This document shows, piece after piece, positions 7,316 to 14,859 of a stretch of 18,843 nucleotides of DNA. Position 1 is the stretch's first letter; every line of letters begins with the position of its first letter. This DNA comes from CAZCPB01 sp964540295 (lineage in GTDB: Bacteria > Planctomycetota > Phycisphaerae > Phycisphaerales > UBA1924): contig CAZIMT010000051.1 in NCBI GenBank assembly GCA_964540295.1, positions 1 to 18,843 on the forward strand, read 5' to 3'. Position numbers and translations under genes: made by a program. Under the pieces are notes generated by a model. The model had not been told where the DNA came from. It was given only the letters and a program-made list of their open reading frames with translations, and did no database searches.

Positions 7316-10300
7316 CGAACCCGCGCCGCATGGTGTTTTCGCAGCTTGCGCGAGGTTCGACGAACTGCATCAGGTAATCCGCGCCGCCAGCCTTGGACCC
7401 GACGCCGGACATCGCAAACCCGCCGAAGGGCTGACGTCCCACGAGCGCGCCGGTGATGCCACGGTTCAGATAGAGGTTACCTACCCGGAACTCGCGCTTG
7501 GCCAGTTCGATGTGCGCCGGCTTGCGGCTGAACACGCCGCCGGTCAGCTTGTAGGGCAGGCTGTTGGCGATCGTGAGGGCCTGCTCGAACGTGCTGGCGT
7601 GCATCACGGCGAGCACTGGCCCGAAGACTTCTTCTTGGGCGAGCGAGTGCTGCGGTTCCACGCGCGAGAAGATATGCGGCGGCACGAAGGCGCGCTGGGC
7701 CAACGGATCCCCCGCGAGGTTTGGCATCGGCAGGGCGAGCTCGAGCTTGCAACCTTCCTTGAGCGCGGTTTGAATCATGCTGTCGATTTTGGCCTTGGCT
7801 TCTTGATCGATGACCGGGCCGATGTCCGTGCCGGGCTTGGTCGGGTCGCCGATGGTGAGTGCTTTGGTTGCTTCGACCAGCCGCGTGGTGAAGTGCGTGA
7901 TGGCTGGGCCGCTCGGGCCTTGCGCGTCGACGATGATGACGCGTGAGCAGGCCGAGCACTTCTGGCCTTGGAATCCGAACGCAGATTGACGGACGGCGAG
8001 GACTGCCTCGTCGAGGTCGGCGCTGATGTCGATGATGATCGCGTTCTTGCCGCCCATCTCACAGACGACGCGCTTGACGTGCGGCGGCGCGACGAAGGGC
8101 GTGCGAGGAGCGCGGTCGAACGGCGTGCCGGGAGCGGCGGCGGTGAGAATATCGAGCCCCACGTCGCGCGAGCCCGTGAACGCGATGAGCGCGACGCGTG
8201 GATCGCGCACGAGCGAGGCGCCGGTCGTTTCGCCGGGTGCTGGGCAGAAGTGCAGCACGTCTTTGGGGGCACCGACCGCCGCGAGAGATTCGCTGAGGAT
8301 GTCGAAGAGGATCCGTGCGATCCCGGGCGTTTGCTCGGCGGGCTTGATGATGGTCGGGTTTCCCGTGACGAGCGCCGCGGTGACCATGCCAGCGCAGATC
8401 GCGAGCGGGAAGTTCCAGGGGCTGATGACCACCGCGACGCCGCGCGGCTGGTACCAGGTCTCGTCGAGCTCGCCGATGAAGCGCCCGAGCCGCGAGCGAT
8501 CAAACATCGGGACGGCCACCCGTGCGTAGTACTCGCAGAAGTCGATCGCCTCGCACACGTCCGCGTCGGCTTCGCGCCAGGTCTTGCCAGCTTCCTTGAT
8601 CATGACGCCTGAGAGCGCGTCGCGTTGCTGGCGCATGGTCTCGGCGGCGCGAGTCAGAACTTCGGCACGCTTTCGAGGATCGAAGTCGCGCCAGGCCGGG
8701 AACGCGGCCGCGGCCTTGGTCACCATCTCTTTGCCGTGCTCGGGTGCGCGGTCGTTGAGGATCTTGGGGACCGTTGCTCGTGCGACGGCGTCGGCGAAGG
8801 CCTTGCGTTGCGTGCTGGCCGAGAAATCGCGGAAGGACTCGTTGAAGAACGGTCGGCCGTTGCCGACGCCCTTGGGCGCGGGCGAGAGTGAGTGGCGCTC
8901 GGGGGCCATCGCGCCGACATCGGGGGCGGTCGGTGTGGCGGCGGGCGTGCTCGTGTTTATGCTCGCGGGCGAGGGCGCGCGAAGCAGCGTGCCGGGGTCG
9001 GCGTTGTCGAGGAAACCAGCCTTGAGCCAGCTCTCGTTGCTCGTGTTCTCCAGCAGACGCCGCACGAGGTACGCCATGCCTGGGATCATCTCGCCGACGG
9101 GGACGTACTCGCGCATGCGCAGCCCGAGCTCAGCGGCCGCGTATTTGAGCTGGTCGGCCATGCCGTGCAGCATCTGGAGTTCGAGCGCTTCTTTGGGCAG
9201 CCCGCGTGCTTCGAGCCCGGCGACCGCGGCCGCGATCGAGCGCACGTTGTGCGAGCCGAGCGCGAGCTTCACGCCCGCCTTTTCGCCGGGCCGGGGCGAC
9301 GCATCGAGGTACACGTTGGTCATCTTCTCGAAGCACGCGTCGGTCTGCCACTTGGTGGACCACACCGGGCAGGGCCAGCCCATCTGCTCGGCCTTGATCG
9401 TCTCGGCGTCCCAGTACGCGCCCTTGACGAGCCGCACGGTCACGATCTGGTTGGTCGACTTGGCCCAGTCGCAGATCTTCTTCGCATCATCGGGCCCGGA
9501 GCGCAAATAGGCCTGCATCGCGAGCCCGGCCTGGAAGTTGATCTTCGTGCAACAGCGTTGGAAGAGATCGATCGTGAAGTCCTTGAGCGCGTGATGCTCC
9601 ATGTCGAAGTTCACGAACACGCCCTTGTCGCGCGCGGTTTCAAGGATCGGCAGCAGCCGCTTCATCAGGTCCGCGATCGAACCTTCGGTGTCGATCGGGT
9701 CGCAGCGAGCCGAGAGCGCGGAGATCTTGATCGAGACGTTGGTGCGCGGGATCGGCCCGAGGTGATCAGACTCCAAGCGCGGCTGGGGCTTCCATCCGGC
9801 GACGGCCGCGGGCAGGTTCTGGATCAGGTCGAGGTATTTCCTTGCGTAGTAGTCTGCCTCTTCATCAGAGACGCAGGTTTCGCCCAAGAGATCTACGCTG
9901 AACGCGATGCCGTCGTCCCACATGGACTTGAGCCCGGGCAGCGCGGTCGCGGCGTCGGTGCCAGCGATGAACTTGCTGGCCATGCCGGTGATCTGCCCGC
10001 TGATGGTCTTGGCCGCGAGCCCCTTGGCGACCGCCCCGGCCTTGAGCGCCGCGGCGATCGGGCCCGGGATCGTGACGCCCGGTTGGGTGAGGTAGTCGTT
10101 GAGATGATCGTGGATTGCTTCGGGCGTGCGGAGCATGGGGAACGCGTCGACGAAGCGGAACATCTGCACTTTAAAGTTCGGATCTTTCATGGACCATTCC
10201 ATGAGCGCGTCGGAGTAGAACTTGGCGGAGAGGATGCCGGTCTTGTGGGCGCGTGCGCGAAGAAGCATCTCGGAGCCGAACTCGAAAATGCGCGCTTCAG

Positions 10301-10409
10301 CGGGGGCGGCCGGGCCCAGGCCAGACGATATCAAGCCCGGAGAGACCGAGCCTGATGAGATGACAACCGGGGCGGCCTGAGCGAGCTTGGAGCGGCGGAA
10401 AAGACCCAT
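7302..10409 (-). CDS. putA: Bifunctional proline dehydrogenase / delta-1-pyrroline-5-carboxylate dehydrogenase (PutA-like)
   Basis: Two-step proline catabolism enzyme: an FAD-dependent proline dehydrogenase feeds P5C/glutamate semialdehyde to an NAD-dependent aldehyde dehydrogenase that makes glutamate. The 1035-residue protein has the TIM-barrel part first (about 60-490), with FDMEHHALKDFTIDLF, LVKGAYWD (Lys329) and a REYVPVGEMIPGMAYLVRRL substrate region. A Pro/Ala/Ser/Thr-rich linker (about residues 490-530) follows, then the dehydrogenase with ISPWNFPLAI, CEMGGKN (Glu784) and GQKCSACSR (catalytic Cys818). It lacks the N-terminal ribbon-helix-helix DNA-binding domain of the E. coli protein, so it is the short, non-repressor form. 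I chose ATG 10409 (MGLFRRSK) because GGAG sits 5 nt upstream; the frame is open to 10478. A possible -10 box lies upstream at 10450-10455. Catalytic residues are intact. Confidence 0.95.
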   Translation of the reverse strand: MGLFRRSKLAQAAPVVISSGSVSPGLISSGLGPAAPAEARIFEFGSEMLLRARAHKTGILSAKFYSDALMEWSMKDPNFKVQMFRFVDAFPMLRTPEAIHDHLNDYLTQPGVTIPGPIAAALKAGAVAKGLAAKTISGQITGMASKFIAGTDAATALPGLKSMWDDGIAFSVDLLGETCVSDEEADYYARKYLDLIQNLPAAVAGWKPQPRLESDHLGPIPRTNVSIKISALSARCDPIDTEGSIADLMKRLLPILETARDKGVFVNFDMEHHALKDFTIDLFQRCCTKINFQAGLAMQAYLRSGPDDAKKICDWAKSTNQIVTVRLVKGAYWDAETIKAEQMGWPCPVWSTKWQTDACFEKMTNVYLDASPRPGEKAGVKLALGSHNVRSIAAAVAGLEARGLPKEALELQMLHGMADQLKYAAAELGLRMREYVPVGEMIPGMAYLVRRLLENTSNESWLKAGFLDNADPGTLLRAPSPASINTSTPAATPTAPDVGAMAPERHSLSPAPKGVGNGRPFFNESFRDFSASTQRKAFADAVARATVPKILNDRAPEHGKEMVTKAAAAFPAWRDFDPRKRAEVLTRAAETMRQQRDALSGVMIKEAGKTWREADADVCEAIDFCEYYARVAVPMFDRSRLGRFIGELDETWYQPRGVAVVISPWNFPLAICAGMVTAALVTGNPTIIKPAEQTPGIARILFDILSESLAAVGAPKDVLHFCPAPGETTGASLVRDPRVALIAFTGSRDVGLDILTAAAPGTPFDRAPRTPFVAPPHVKRVVCEMGGKNAIIIDISADLDEAVLAVRQSAFGFQGQKCSACSRVIIVDAQGPSGPAITHFTTRLVEATKALTIGDPTKPGTDIGPVIDQEAKAKIDSMIQTALKEGCKLELALPMPNLAGDPLAQRAFVPPHIFSRVEPQHSLAQEEVFGPVLAVMHASTFEQALTIANSLPYKLTGGVFSRKPAHIELAKREFRVGNLYLNRGITGALVGRQPFGGFAMSGVGSKAGGADYLMQFVEPRASCENTMRRGFAPEL

Positions 10410-10449
10410 GAGTACTCCACAGAGATAAGGCAGTGGGAAGGTGACCTCA

Positions 10450-10455
10450 AGTATA
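10450..10455 (-). promoter_or_regulatory. Candidate -10 box for the putA-like gene
   Basis: TATACT on the minus strand lies about 40 nt before the chosen start codon and would give a leader of roughly 34 nt. I see no good -35 hexamer at the usual distance, so this rests on the -10 match alone. Confidence 0.35.
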
Positions 10456-10505
10456 CGAGCGAGGCTCGACCCGAGCATCTTTCTGGCCAGTTCGGGCCGA
10501 GGCGC

Positions 10506-10525
10506 GAGGCATGAGCCTCTGGCTC
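10506..10525. terminator. Overlapping short stem-loops after the TlpA-like gene
   Basis: GAGGC-ATGA-GCCTC (10506-10519) and GAGCC-TCT-GGCTC (10513-10525) are two 5-bp hairpins that overlap and exclude each other, just past the stop codon of the minus-strand TlpA-like gene. There is no U-tract, so a role in termination is only possible. Confidence 0.25.
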
Positions 10526-10529
10526 GAGC

Positions 10530-11750
10530 TTACTTCTTCTGAGCGTTCTGGTACTCTTTGAGCGTTGCGATGATTTCGTCTTTCGTGCCACCGTCTACGT
10601 TGGACCCTTGGTCCTGCGTGGCCAGCTTCACAGCCTTGGTCTGCAGGTCAACGGCCTTGGCGAGATCGCCCTGCCAGAAATAGACTCGTGCCAGCGTGTC
10701 AACGATGGCCGCGTCACGGTGCTGGGTCAGCTGGTCGGCAAGTTCGGCGGCTCTCATGGCGAGCTTCAGGTCCTTGTTTTCGACATTGTTTTTAGGATCC
10801 ACAATCGTCCAGGCGATCTGGTTGAGCATGTTCGGAGACTCGGCGGCGATGCCGTCCACAAGCTCGTTCCCGAACTTCGACGCTTTGGCATAGTCCTTGA
10901 GAAGCAAGAGCAGGATTTTGAACTTGCCGTCGCTCTCGTTTCTACCGACGGCGGCCTCGAACGCGAACTTGTTGCTGAGGGGTGCGCCCTCGTCGTAGGC
11001 CGCAACGGCCGCCTCCCAGTCCTTGGCCTCGCAGGCTTGGGCGAATCGCTCGCCATAGCGGCGTGCCTCGCGAGACTTCTCTTGCTCGGTCATCCGCTTG
11101 GCCACGTCCGCTTTGTACTGCTCGGCCGCCGTGTTCAGGTCGAACGTGCCGTCGGCGAGTTGTTTGAGCGGCTGGTCGATCTTTGACGGGTGCCCGATGA
11201 ACGCCAAACGTCCCTCACGATCGATGAGGAACACGCAGGGGATGTAGTTCTGGCGTGAGGCCTTGAGGTACGCATCAAGCGTCTGGCGCTGGGTGTCCCA
11301 CGCGACCGAGTAGTTCATGCCCTCGCCCTTCTCCGCGACGAGGCTCGTCACCGCGTCGAGCGTGTTCTTGGCGTCGGGGCTGGTCACGCCGACCACCACC
11401 ACACCAGCGTCTTTGTATTGAAGTTGAAGTTCGGTGAGTTGTGGGATGCTGGCCACGCACGGGCCGCACCAGGTCGCCCAGAACTCCAGAACATAGATCT
11501 TGCCCGGTTCGAACTTCGAGAAGCCTTCGCCCTTGACCCATTTCTCGATGACGAGTGGCGGCGCGAGATCGCCGATCTCCAGTTCCTTCAGTGCGCGAGC
11601 ACCGGCTCGCGGCTGAGGTTGCTCTTCGACCCCCCGCTGCCGCGAACGATCAAACCCTGGCCTTCGCAAAGGGCTCTGGGCCGACGCGTATGAGCAGCTG
11701 AGCAGAACCAGAGCGGAGGCTAGAGCGATAATCACGGAACGTCGAAGCAT
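10530..11750 (-). CDS. TlpA-like thiol-disulfide protein with helical repeat C-terminus
   Basis: Exported thioredoxin-fold protein of the TlpA/redoxin group, likely reducing or sensing disulfides in the periplasm. It has 406 residues. A basic N-terminus and hydrophobic stretch (MLRRSVIIALASALVLLSCS) form a signal peptide, cleaved after ASA or processed as a lipoprotein at Cys19 (LLSC is a weak lipobox). The redox motif WCGPC has Cys95 and Cys98, after KIYVLEFWAT, and the usual cis-proline is in YIPCVFLID (Pro171). The region from about 215 to the end is helical and Ala-rich with TPR-like segments (WEAAVAAYDEGA, VDTLARVYFWQGDLAKAVDLQTKAV). This makes the protein longer than a typical 150-200-residue TlpA domain. 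ATG 11750 has only a weak AGGG about 10 nt upstream. It is divergent from the VOC gene. Confidence 0.88.
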   Translation of the reverse strand: MLRRSVIIALASALVLLSCSYASAQSPLRRPGFDRSRQRGVEEQPQPRAGARALKELEIGDLAPPLVIEKWVKGEGFSKFEPGKIYVLEFWATWCGPCVASIPQLTELQLQYKDAGVVVVGVTSPDAKNTLDAVTSLVAEKGEGMNYSVAWDTQRQTLDAYLKASRQNYIPCVFLIDREGRLAFIGHPSKIDQPLKQLADGTFDLNTAAEQYKADVAKRMTEQEKSREARRYGERFAQACEAKDWEAAVAAYDEGAPLSNKFAFEAAVGRNESDGKFKILLLLLKDYAKASKFGNELVDGIAAESPNMLNQIAWTIVDPKNNVENKDLKLAMRAAELADQLTQHRDAAIVDTLARVYFWQGDLAKAVDLQTKAVKLATQDQGSNVDGGTKDEIIATLKEYQNAQKK

Positions 11751-11928
11751 CAGAGTTGACCCTAGGTTTGACTTCTTTCGACCGACCAGATCTCCGCCAA
11801 CTCGCGTCTTGGCGACAGAAAGTGGGCAGGAACACCAGGCGCGACAACGACAGCATTCTAACGCACAACGCTCTGTGATCGTTCGCGCTGTCCGGTCTGG
11901 AGCGCGATTGTGTGCGGCCGCCGGGCCC

Positions 11929-11941
11929 TATGCTTAAGCAT
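11929..11941 (+). promoter_or_regulatory. Candidate -10 box and palindrome at the VOC gene start
   Basis: TATGCT (11929-11934) is followed by 5 nt and then the ATG at 11940, with no Shine-Dalgarno sequence between. This spacing would place the transcript start at or next to the A of ATG, giving a leaderless mRNA. The same bases lie in a perfect 12-bp palindrome, ATGCTTAAGCAT (11930-11941), which overlaps the start codon. Confidence 0.4.
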
Positions 11942-12350
11942 GAAACCGCTCGGATTGCTCGGGATTCATCACGTTGCCGCGATCTGTTCGGATTACGAGC
12001 GATCCAAAAAGTTCTACGTCGAGATCCTCGGCCTGCGGGTGATCGCAGAGACTTTCCGGGAGGCTCGATCGTCCTACAAGCTCGACTTGGCGCTGCCCGA
12101 CGGCACGCAGGTCGAGCTCTTCAGCTTCCTCGACCCACCGCTCCGAACTTCGCGCCCCGAGGCGTGCGGGCTGCGTCACCTGGCTTTTCGAGTGCTCGAC
12201 CTCGATGAGGCCGTGCGTTCGCTTGATGCGCACGGCGTCGGGTGCGAGCCGGTGCGCACGGACGAGCTGACCCAGCGCCGCTTCACGTTCCTTGCCGACC
12301 CCGACGGCCTGCCGCTCGAGCTCTACGAAGAGATGCCGGTCTCTTCCTAG
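11940..12350 (+). CDS. gloA2: VOC (glyoxalase-like) metalloprotein, YaeR/GloA2 type
   Basis: A 136-residue member of the vicinal oxygen chelate superfamily, close in sequence to E. coli YaeR/GloA2 as I remember it: shared stretches include REAR-S-K-DLAL, the SRPEACGLRHLAF block, TQ-RFTF and DPDGLPLELYE. Likely metal ligands are His11 (GIHHVAAI), Glu59 (QVELFSF), His80 (LRHLAF) and Glu127 (LELYE), one of each beta-alpha-beta-beta-beta module. The paralog group is often linked to glyoxalase activity, but the substrate is not certain, so the gene symbol is tentative. The protein is cytoplasmic with no signal. I chose ATG 11940 (MKPLGLLG) because homologs begin near there; the frame is open to 11910. 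There is no clear ribosome-binding site (see the -10 candidate at the start codon). Confidence 0.9.
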   Translation: MKPLGLLGIHHVAAICSDYERSKKFYVEILGLRVIAETFREARSSYKLDLALPDGTQVELFSFLDPPLRTSRPEACGLRHLAFRVLDLDEAVRSLDAHGVGCEPVRTDELTQRRFTFLADPDGLPLELYEEMPVSS

Positions 12351-12382
12351 AACCTCGATTCGCGGTCATGGTGTGCCGGACG

Positions 12383-12388
12383 TATGCT
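12383..12388 (+). promoter_or_regulatory. Candidate -10 box upstream of the small hypothetical gene
   Basis: TATGCT ends 7 nt before the ATG at 12396, and no Shine-Dalgarno sequence is visible. It is the same hexamer seen before the VOC gene. It could drive a leaderless or near-leaderless transcript; I see no -35 match. Confidence 0.3.
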
Positions 12389-12395
12389 CCTTGGC

Positions 12396-12752
12396 ATGAC
12401 CACCTTTTCGCTTGAGGCCTTTGCGGACGAAAGCACGGGCGAGAATCGGCCCGAAACGCCGCCCTCGATACCGCCATCGATCGCGCCCTCAGTCCCACCG
12501 GCTGGGCCGACGCCCGGCGTGCCCAGCGATGACGACCTCAAGCGAGCGTTGCACGCGTTCAAGAAGCGGTTGAAGCTGACCAAGCTCGACCAGGAGTCCA
12601 AGCTTGGGGGTGGGAGGCCGACCACTTCGGGCAAGGCCTCGGACGTCATGGGCATCGTCCCGCCAACCCAGTTCCCGCGCGACCTGTGGAATCACCTCGC
12701 CAAGCAGGGCAAGCTCAAGGACATGGGCGGCGGGTTCTTCCGCCTGCCGTAG
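12396..12752 (+). CDS. Small conserved-looking hypothetical protein, Pro-rich N-terminus
   Basis: I cannot name this 118-residue protein. The N-terminal third is acidic and then proline-rich, with a short repeat (PPSIPPSIAPSVPP) that is probably disordered. The rest is basic and compact: DDDLKRALHAFKKRLKLTKLDQESKLGGG, then IVPPTQFPRDLWNHLAKQGKLKDMGGGFFRL at the end. That C-terminal half looks like a small conserved module I have seen in hypothetical proteins of several phyla, but I cannot attach a function to it. There is no signal peptide, Cys or membrane helix. ATG 12384 in the same frame would add four residues (MLLG); ATG 12396 lies 7 nt after a TATGCT hexamer. It is 45 nt downstream of the VOC gene on the same strand. 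Confidence 0.7.
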   Translation: MTTFSLEAFADESTGENRPETPPSIPPSIAPSVPPAGPTPGVPSDDDLKRALHAFKKRLKLTKLDQESKLGGGRPTTSGKASDVMGIVPPTQFPRDLWNHLAKQGKLKDMGGGFFRLP

Positions 12753-12849
12753 CTCACAATCGACCAGCTCGTGCGCTCTGTCTTGCGAGGTCCTGCCCCC
12801 AGTTTGGGGTGTCTTGTCGCACTTTCCTTGTGAAATTTCCAACGAACGG

Positions 12850-12921
12850 TCTGCGAATTCTTAATGAATGAAGCGAGACCGTGATTCAGCCGAATAGTGC
12901 GTTCGGTCTGCGCTATCTGCG
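12850..12921 (+). promoter_or_regulatory. Leader of the chemoreceptor gene with repeated TCTGCG
   Basis: The 199-nt gap before the chemoreceptor gene holds TCTGCG three times (12850-12855, 12907-12912, 12916-12921); the first two lie in a longer shared CGGTCTGCG. It also holds GCCGAATA at 12889-12896, a partial match to the sigma-28 -10 consensus, but without a proper -35. The promoter is probably here, but I cannot place it. Confidence 0.25.
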
Positions 12922-12951
12922 CCGTTTCGTCCCGCAAAGCAGGGGGTTTCC

Positions 12952-14736
12952 ATGAGAGAAGCGAAGAAGTCGTTTGGACTGTCCACCAAGATTATCTCAC
13001 TGACGGTGACCGTGATCGCCGTGGTCGTTGCGGCGAACTACGTCGTCTTCGCGCGCGGGATGAATAAGAGCGCGCGCGACGCGCTGATGGAAAAGGCCGC
13101 TGCGTTCACGGCCGTGGCGGACGAGTCCAAGAACCACGCCTCGCGCCTCCAGATGAGCGGTTCCATCGACACCGAGGCGTTGCTCGCCGAGGCGCTCGAG
13201 GCGGCTAAGGCCGGGAAGAGCTATGCCGATTCTCGTTTCTACCAGACCATCCCCGTGGTCGTCGGGTGGACCGCGGCGCAGAAGGCCGCCGCGCGCGAGG
13301 GGCTTGACTTCAAAGTACCCGCGTTCGAAGCGAGAAACCCAAAGAATACTCCCGAAACGGGGTCGTTCCGAGAGGGACTCCTGCGCGACCTGAACAAGCA
13401 GGTCCGGAGCGGCGGCGAGCCCAGCCTCGGGCGGATCGACTCTAAGACCAACACGCTCCATTACATGCGGGCCATCAAGCTCGACGAAACCTGCATGAGC
13501 TGTCACGGCGACCCTGCCAAGTATGACATCCGCGACGCTCAGGGCAACTTCGATGGCAAGGACGCATTGGGTTTCAAAATGGAGGGCTGGAAGCCAGGCG
13601 ACATGCACGGCGCGTACGAGGTCTCGATGCCCCTGACCAAGGCGGATGCGGCGGTTGCGGGTGACATCAAGAGCGCTCTCTTCGTCACCGTCCCGCTCGT
13701 GGCCGCCGCCGTAGGTCTGTTCGTCTTCGCGTTGCGCGTGCTGCTGGACAGGCCGCTGAATGCCCTTGTAGCGATGGTGAAGGACGTCGCGACGGGCGAC
13801 GGCGACCTGACCAAGAGGCTGAATCTCAACCGCGGCGACGAGATCGGCACCCTGGCTCACTGGTTCGACGTCTTCATGGGGAACCTGCACAAGATTATCG
13901 GCGAGGTGACCGGGTCCACCCGTCAGGTCGCCGCCGCGGCGACGGAGATCGCCGCCAACTCCGAGCAGATGGCCGCAGGGCTCACCCGCCAAGCCCAGCA
14001 AGCCGCCCAGGTCTCGGCCGCGATCGAAGAGATGAGCGCCACCGTCACCGAGGTCGCTGGCAAGAGCAGCGAAGCTTCCAGCGCCGCTCAAGCGAGCAAC
14101 CAGGACGCCGCCACGGGCGGTGACGTGGTGCGTCAGACGGTTGACGAAATGCGCGGCATAGCTGACCAGGTGAACCAGTCCGCCCAGGCCGTGAGCGAGT
14201 TGGGGCGTAAGGGCGAGCAGATCGGGCAGATCATCTCGGTGATCAACGACATCGCCGACCAGACCAACCTGCTGGCGCTCAACGCGGCGATCGAGGCCGC
14301 CCGGGCGGGCGAGCATGGGCGCGGGTTCGCGGTGGTGGCCGACGAGGTCCGCAAACTCGCAGAACGCACCACCGCCGCAACCAAGGAAGTCGCGCAGAGC
14401 ATCGGTGAGATTCAGACAGAAACCGGAGTGGCCGTCCGAAGGATCGAGACCGGTTCCAAGCGGGTCAGCCGGGGCGTGGACCTCGCCAACTCGGCGGGCG
14501 AAGCGCTCTCACGGATCGTTTCCAGCTCCAACTCGATGACATCGATGGTCAACTCGATCGCCTCGGCCGCGGAAGAGCAGGCGGCCGCCAGCCAGGAGAT
14601 CGCCAAGAGCATCGAGGCCATCAACACGGTGACGCGCGAGTCTACCGAGGGCGCGTCTCAAGCGTCCAAAGCCGCGGCGGACCTCTCCGGCCAGGCTGAG
14701 AAACTCCTATCGTTGGTCGCGCGGTTCAAGATCTAG
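12952..14736 (+). CDS. Methyl-accepting chemotaxis protein with heme-c DUF3365 sensor domain
   Basis: Transmembrane chemoreceptor of 594 residues, complete. Order: short cytoplasmic N-terminus, TM1 (about 14-34), periplasmic DUF3365/Tll0287-like domain (about 40-240), TM2 (about 242-265), HAMP (about 266-318) and the MCP signalling coiled coil (319-594). The sensor part has the family pattern RFYQTIPVVVGW, FEARNPKNTPE, and a CMSCH heme c motif (Cys181, Cys184, His185), so it should bind covalent heme and respond to redox state or a gas ligand (inference). The hairpin tip is intact, with DIADQTNLLALNAAIEAARAGE and GRGFAVVADEVRKLAERT around 434-473, the CheA/CheW contact region. There is no C-terminal CheR-binding pentapeptide; the end is LVARFKI. 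ATG 12952 has AGGGGG 5-6 nt upstream. No other che gene is in the window. Confidence 0.95.
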   Translation: MREAKKSFGLSTKIISLTVTVIAVVVAANYVVFARGMNKSARDALMEKAAAFTAVADESKNHASRLQMSGSIDTEALLAEALEAAKAGKSYADSRFYQTIPVVVGWTAAQKAAAREGLDFKVPAFEARNPKNTPETGSFREGLLRDLNKQVRSGGEPSLGRIDSKTNTLHYMRAIKLDETCMSCHGDPAKYDIRDAQGNFDGKDALGFKMEGWKPGDMHGAYEVSMPLTKADAAVAGDIKSALFVTVPLVAAAVGLFVFALRVLLDRPLNALVAMVKDVATGDGDLTKRLNLNRGDEIGTLAHWFDVFMGNLHKIIGEVTGSTRQVAAAATEIAANSEQMAAGLTRQAQQAAQVSAAIEEMSATVTEVAGKSSEASSAAQASNQDAATGGDVVRQTVDEMRGIADQVNQSAQAVSELGRKGEQIGQIISVINDIADQTNLLALNAAIEAARAGEHGRGFAVVADEVRKLAERTTAATKEVAQSIGEIQTETGVAVRRIETGSKRVSRGVDLANSAGEALSRIVSSSNSMTSMVNSIASAAEEQAAASQEIAKSIEAINTVTRESTEGASQASKAAADLSGQAEKLLSLVARFKI

Positions 14737-14792
14737 GCCGCCTCCGACAGTGCGGCTTTCAAAGCCCTCTCTCCCTTCGTTCAGACTCAAAG

Positions 14793-14827
14793 AAAGCGGC
14801 GGCGTTATCGGGACGCCGCCGCTTTTC
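14793..14827. terminator. Strong, probably bidirectional intrinsic terminator
   Basis: A perfect 13-bp stem, AAAGCGGCGGCGT (14793-14805) with ACGCCGCCGCTTT (14813-14825), closes a 7-nt loop (TATCGGG). A short T-run follows on the plus strand, and TTTCTTT on the minus strand. It sits between the convergent chemoreceptor and prepilin-like genes and would end both. Confidence 0.88.
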
Positions 14828-14859
14828 GTTTGAACTCACGCGAGAACGGTGGGCCGCGA

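Noticed and set aside
8892..10355. Plus-strand open frame of 487 codons inside the putA-like gene
   Set aside because: Shadow frame rich in Arg, Gly, Val and Glu, with no motifs. The minus strand encodes intact catalytic residues.
12889..12896. Possible sigma-28 promoter (GCCGAATA) for the chemoreceptor gene
   Set aside because: Only a partial match to the -10 consensus, with no TAAA-like -35 at 15 nt.
12936..12950. GCAAAGC near the chemoreceptor start as part of a c-di-GMP riboswitch
   Set aside because: The conserved GEMM core sequences and paired stems are not present.
12997..14316. Minus-strand open frame of 439 codons inside the chemoreceptor gene
   Set aside because: Shadow frame created by codon bias. 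The plus strand has the full receptor architecture.
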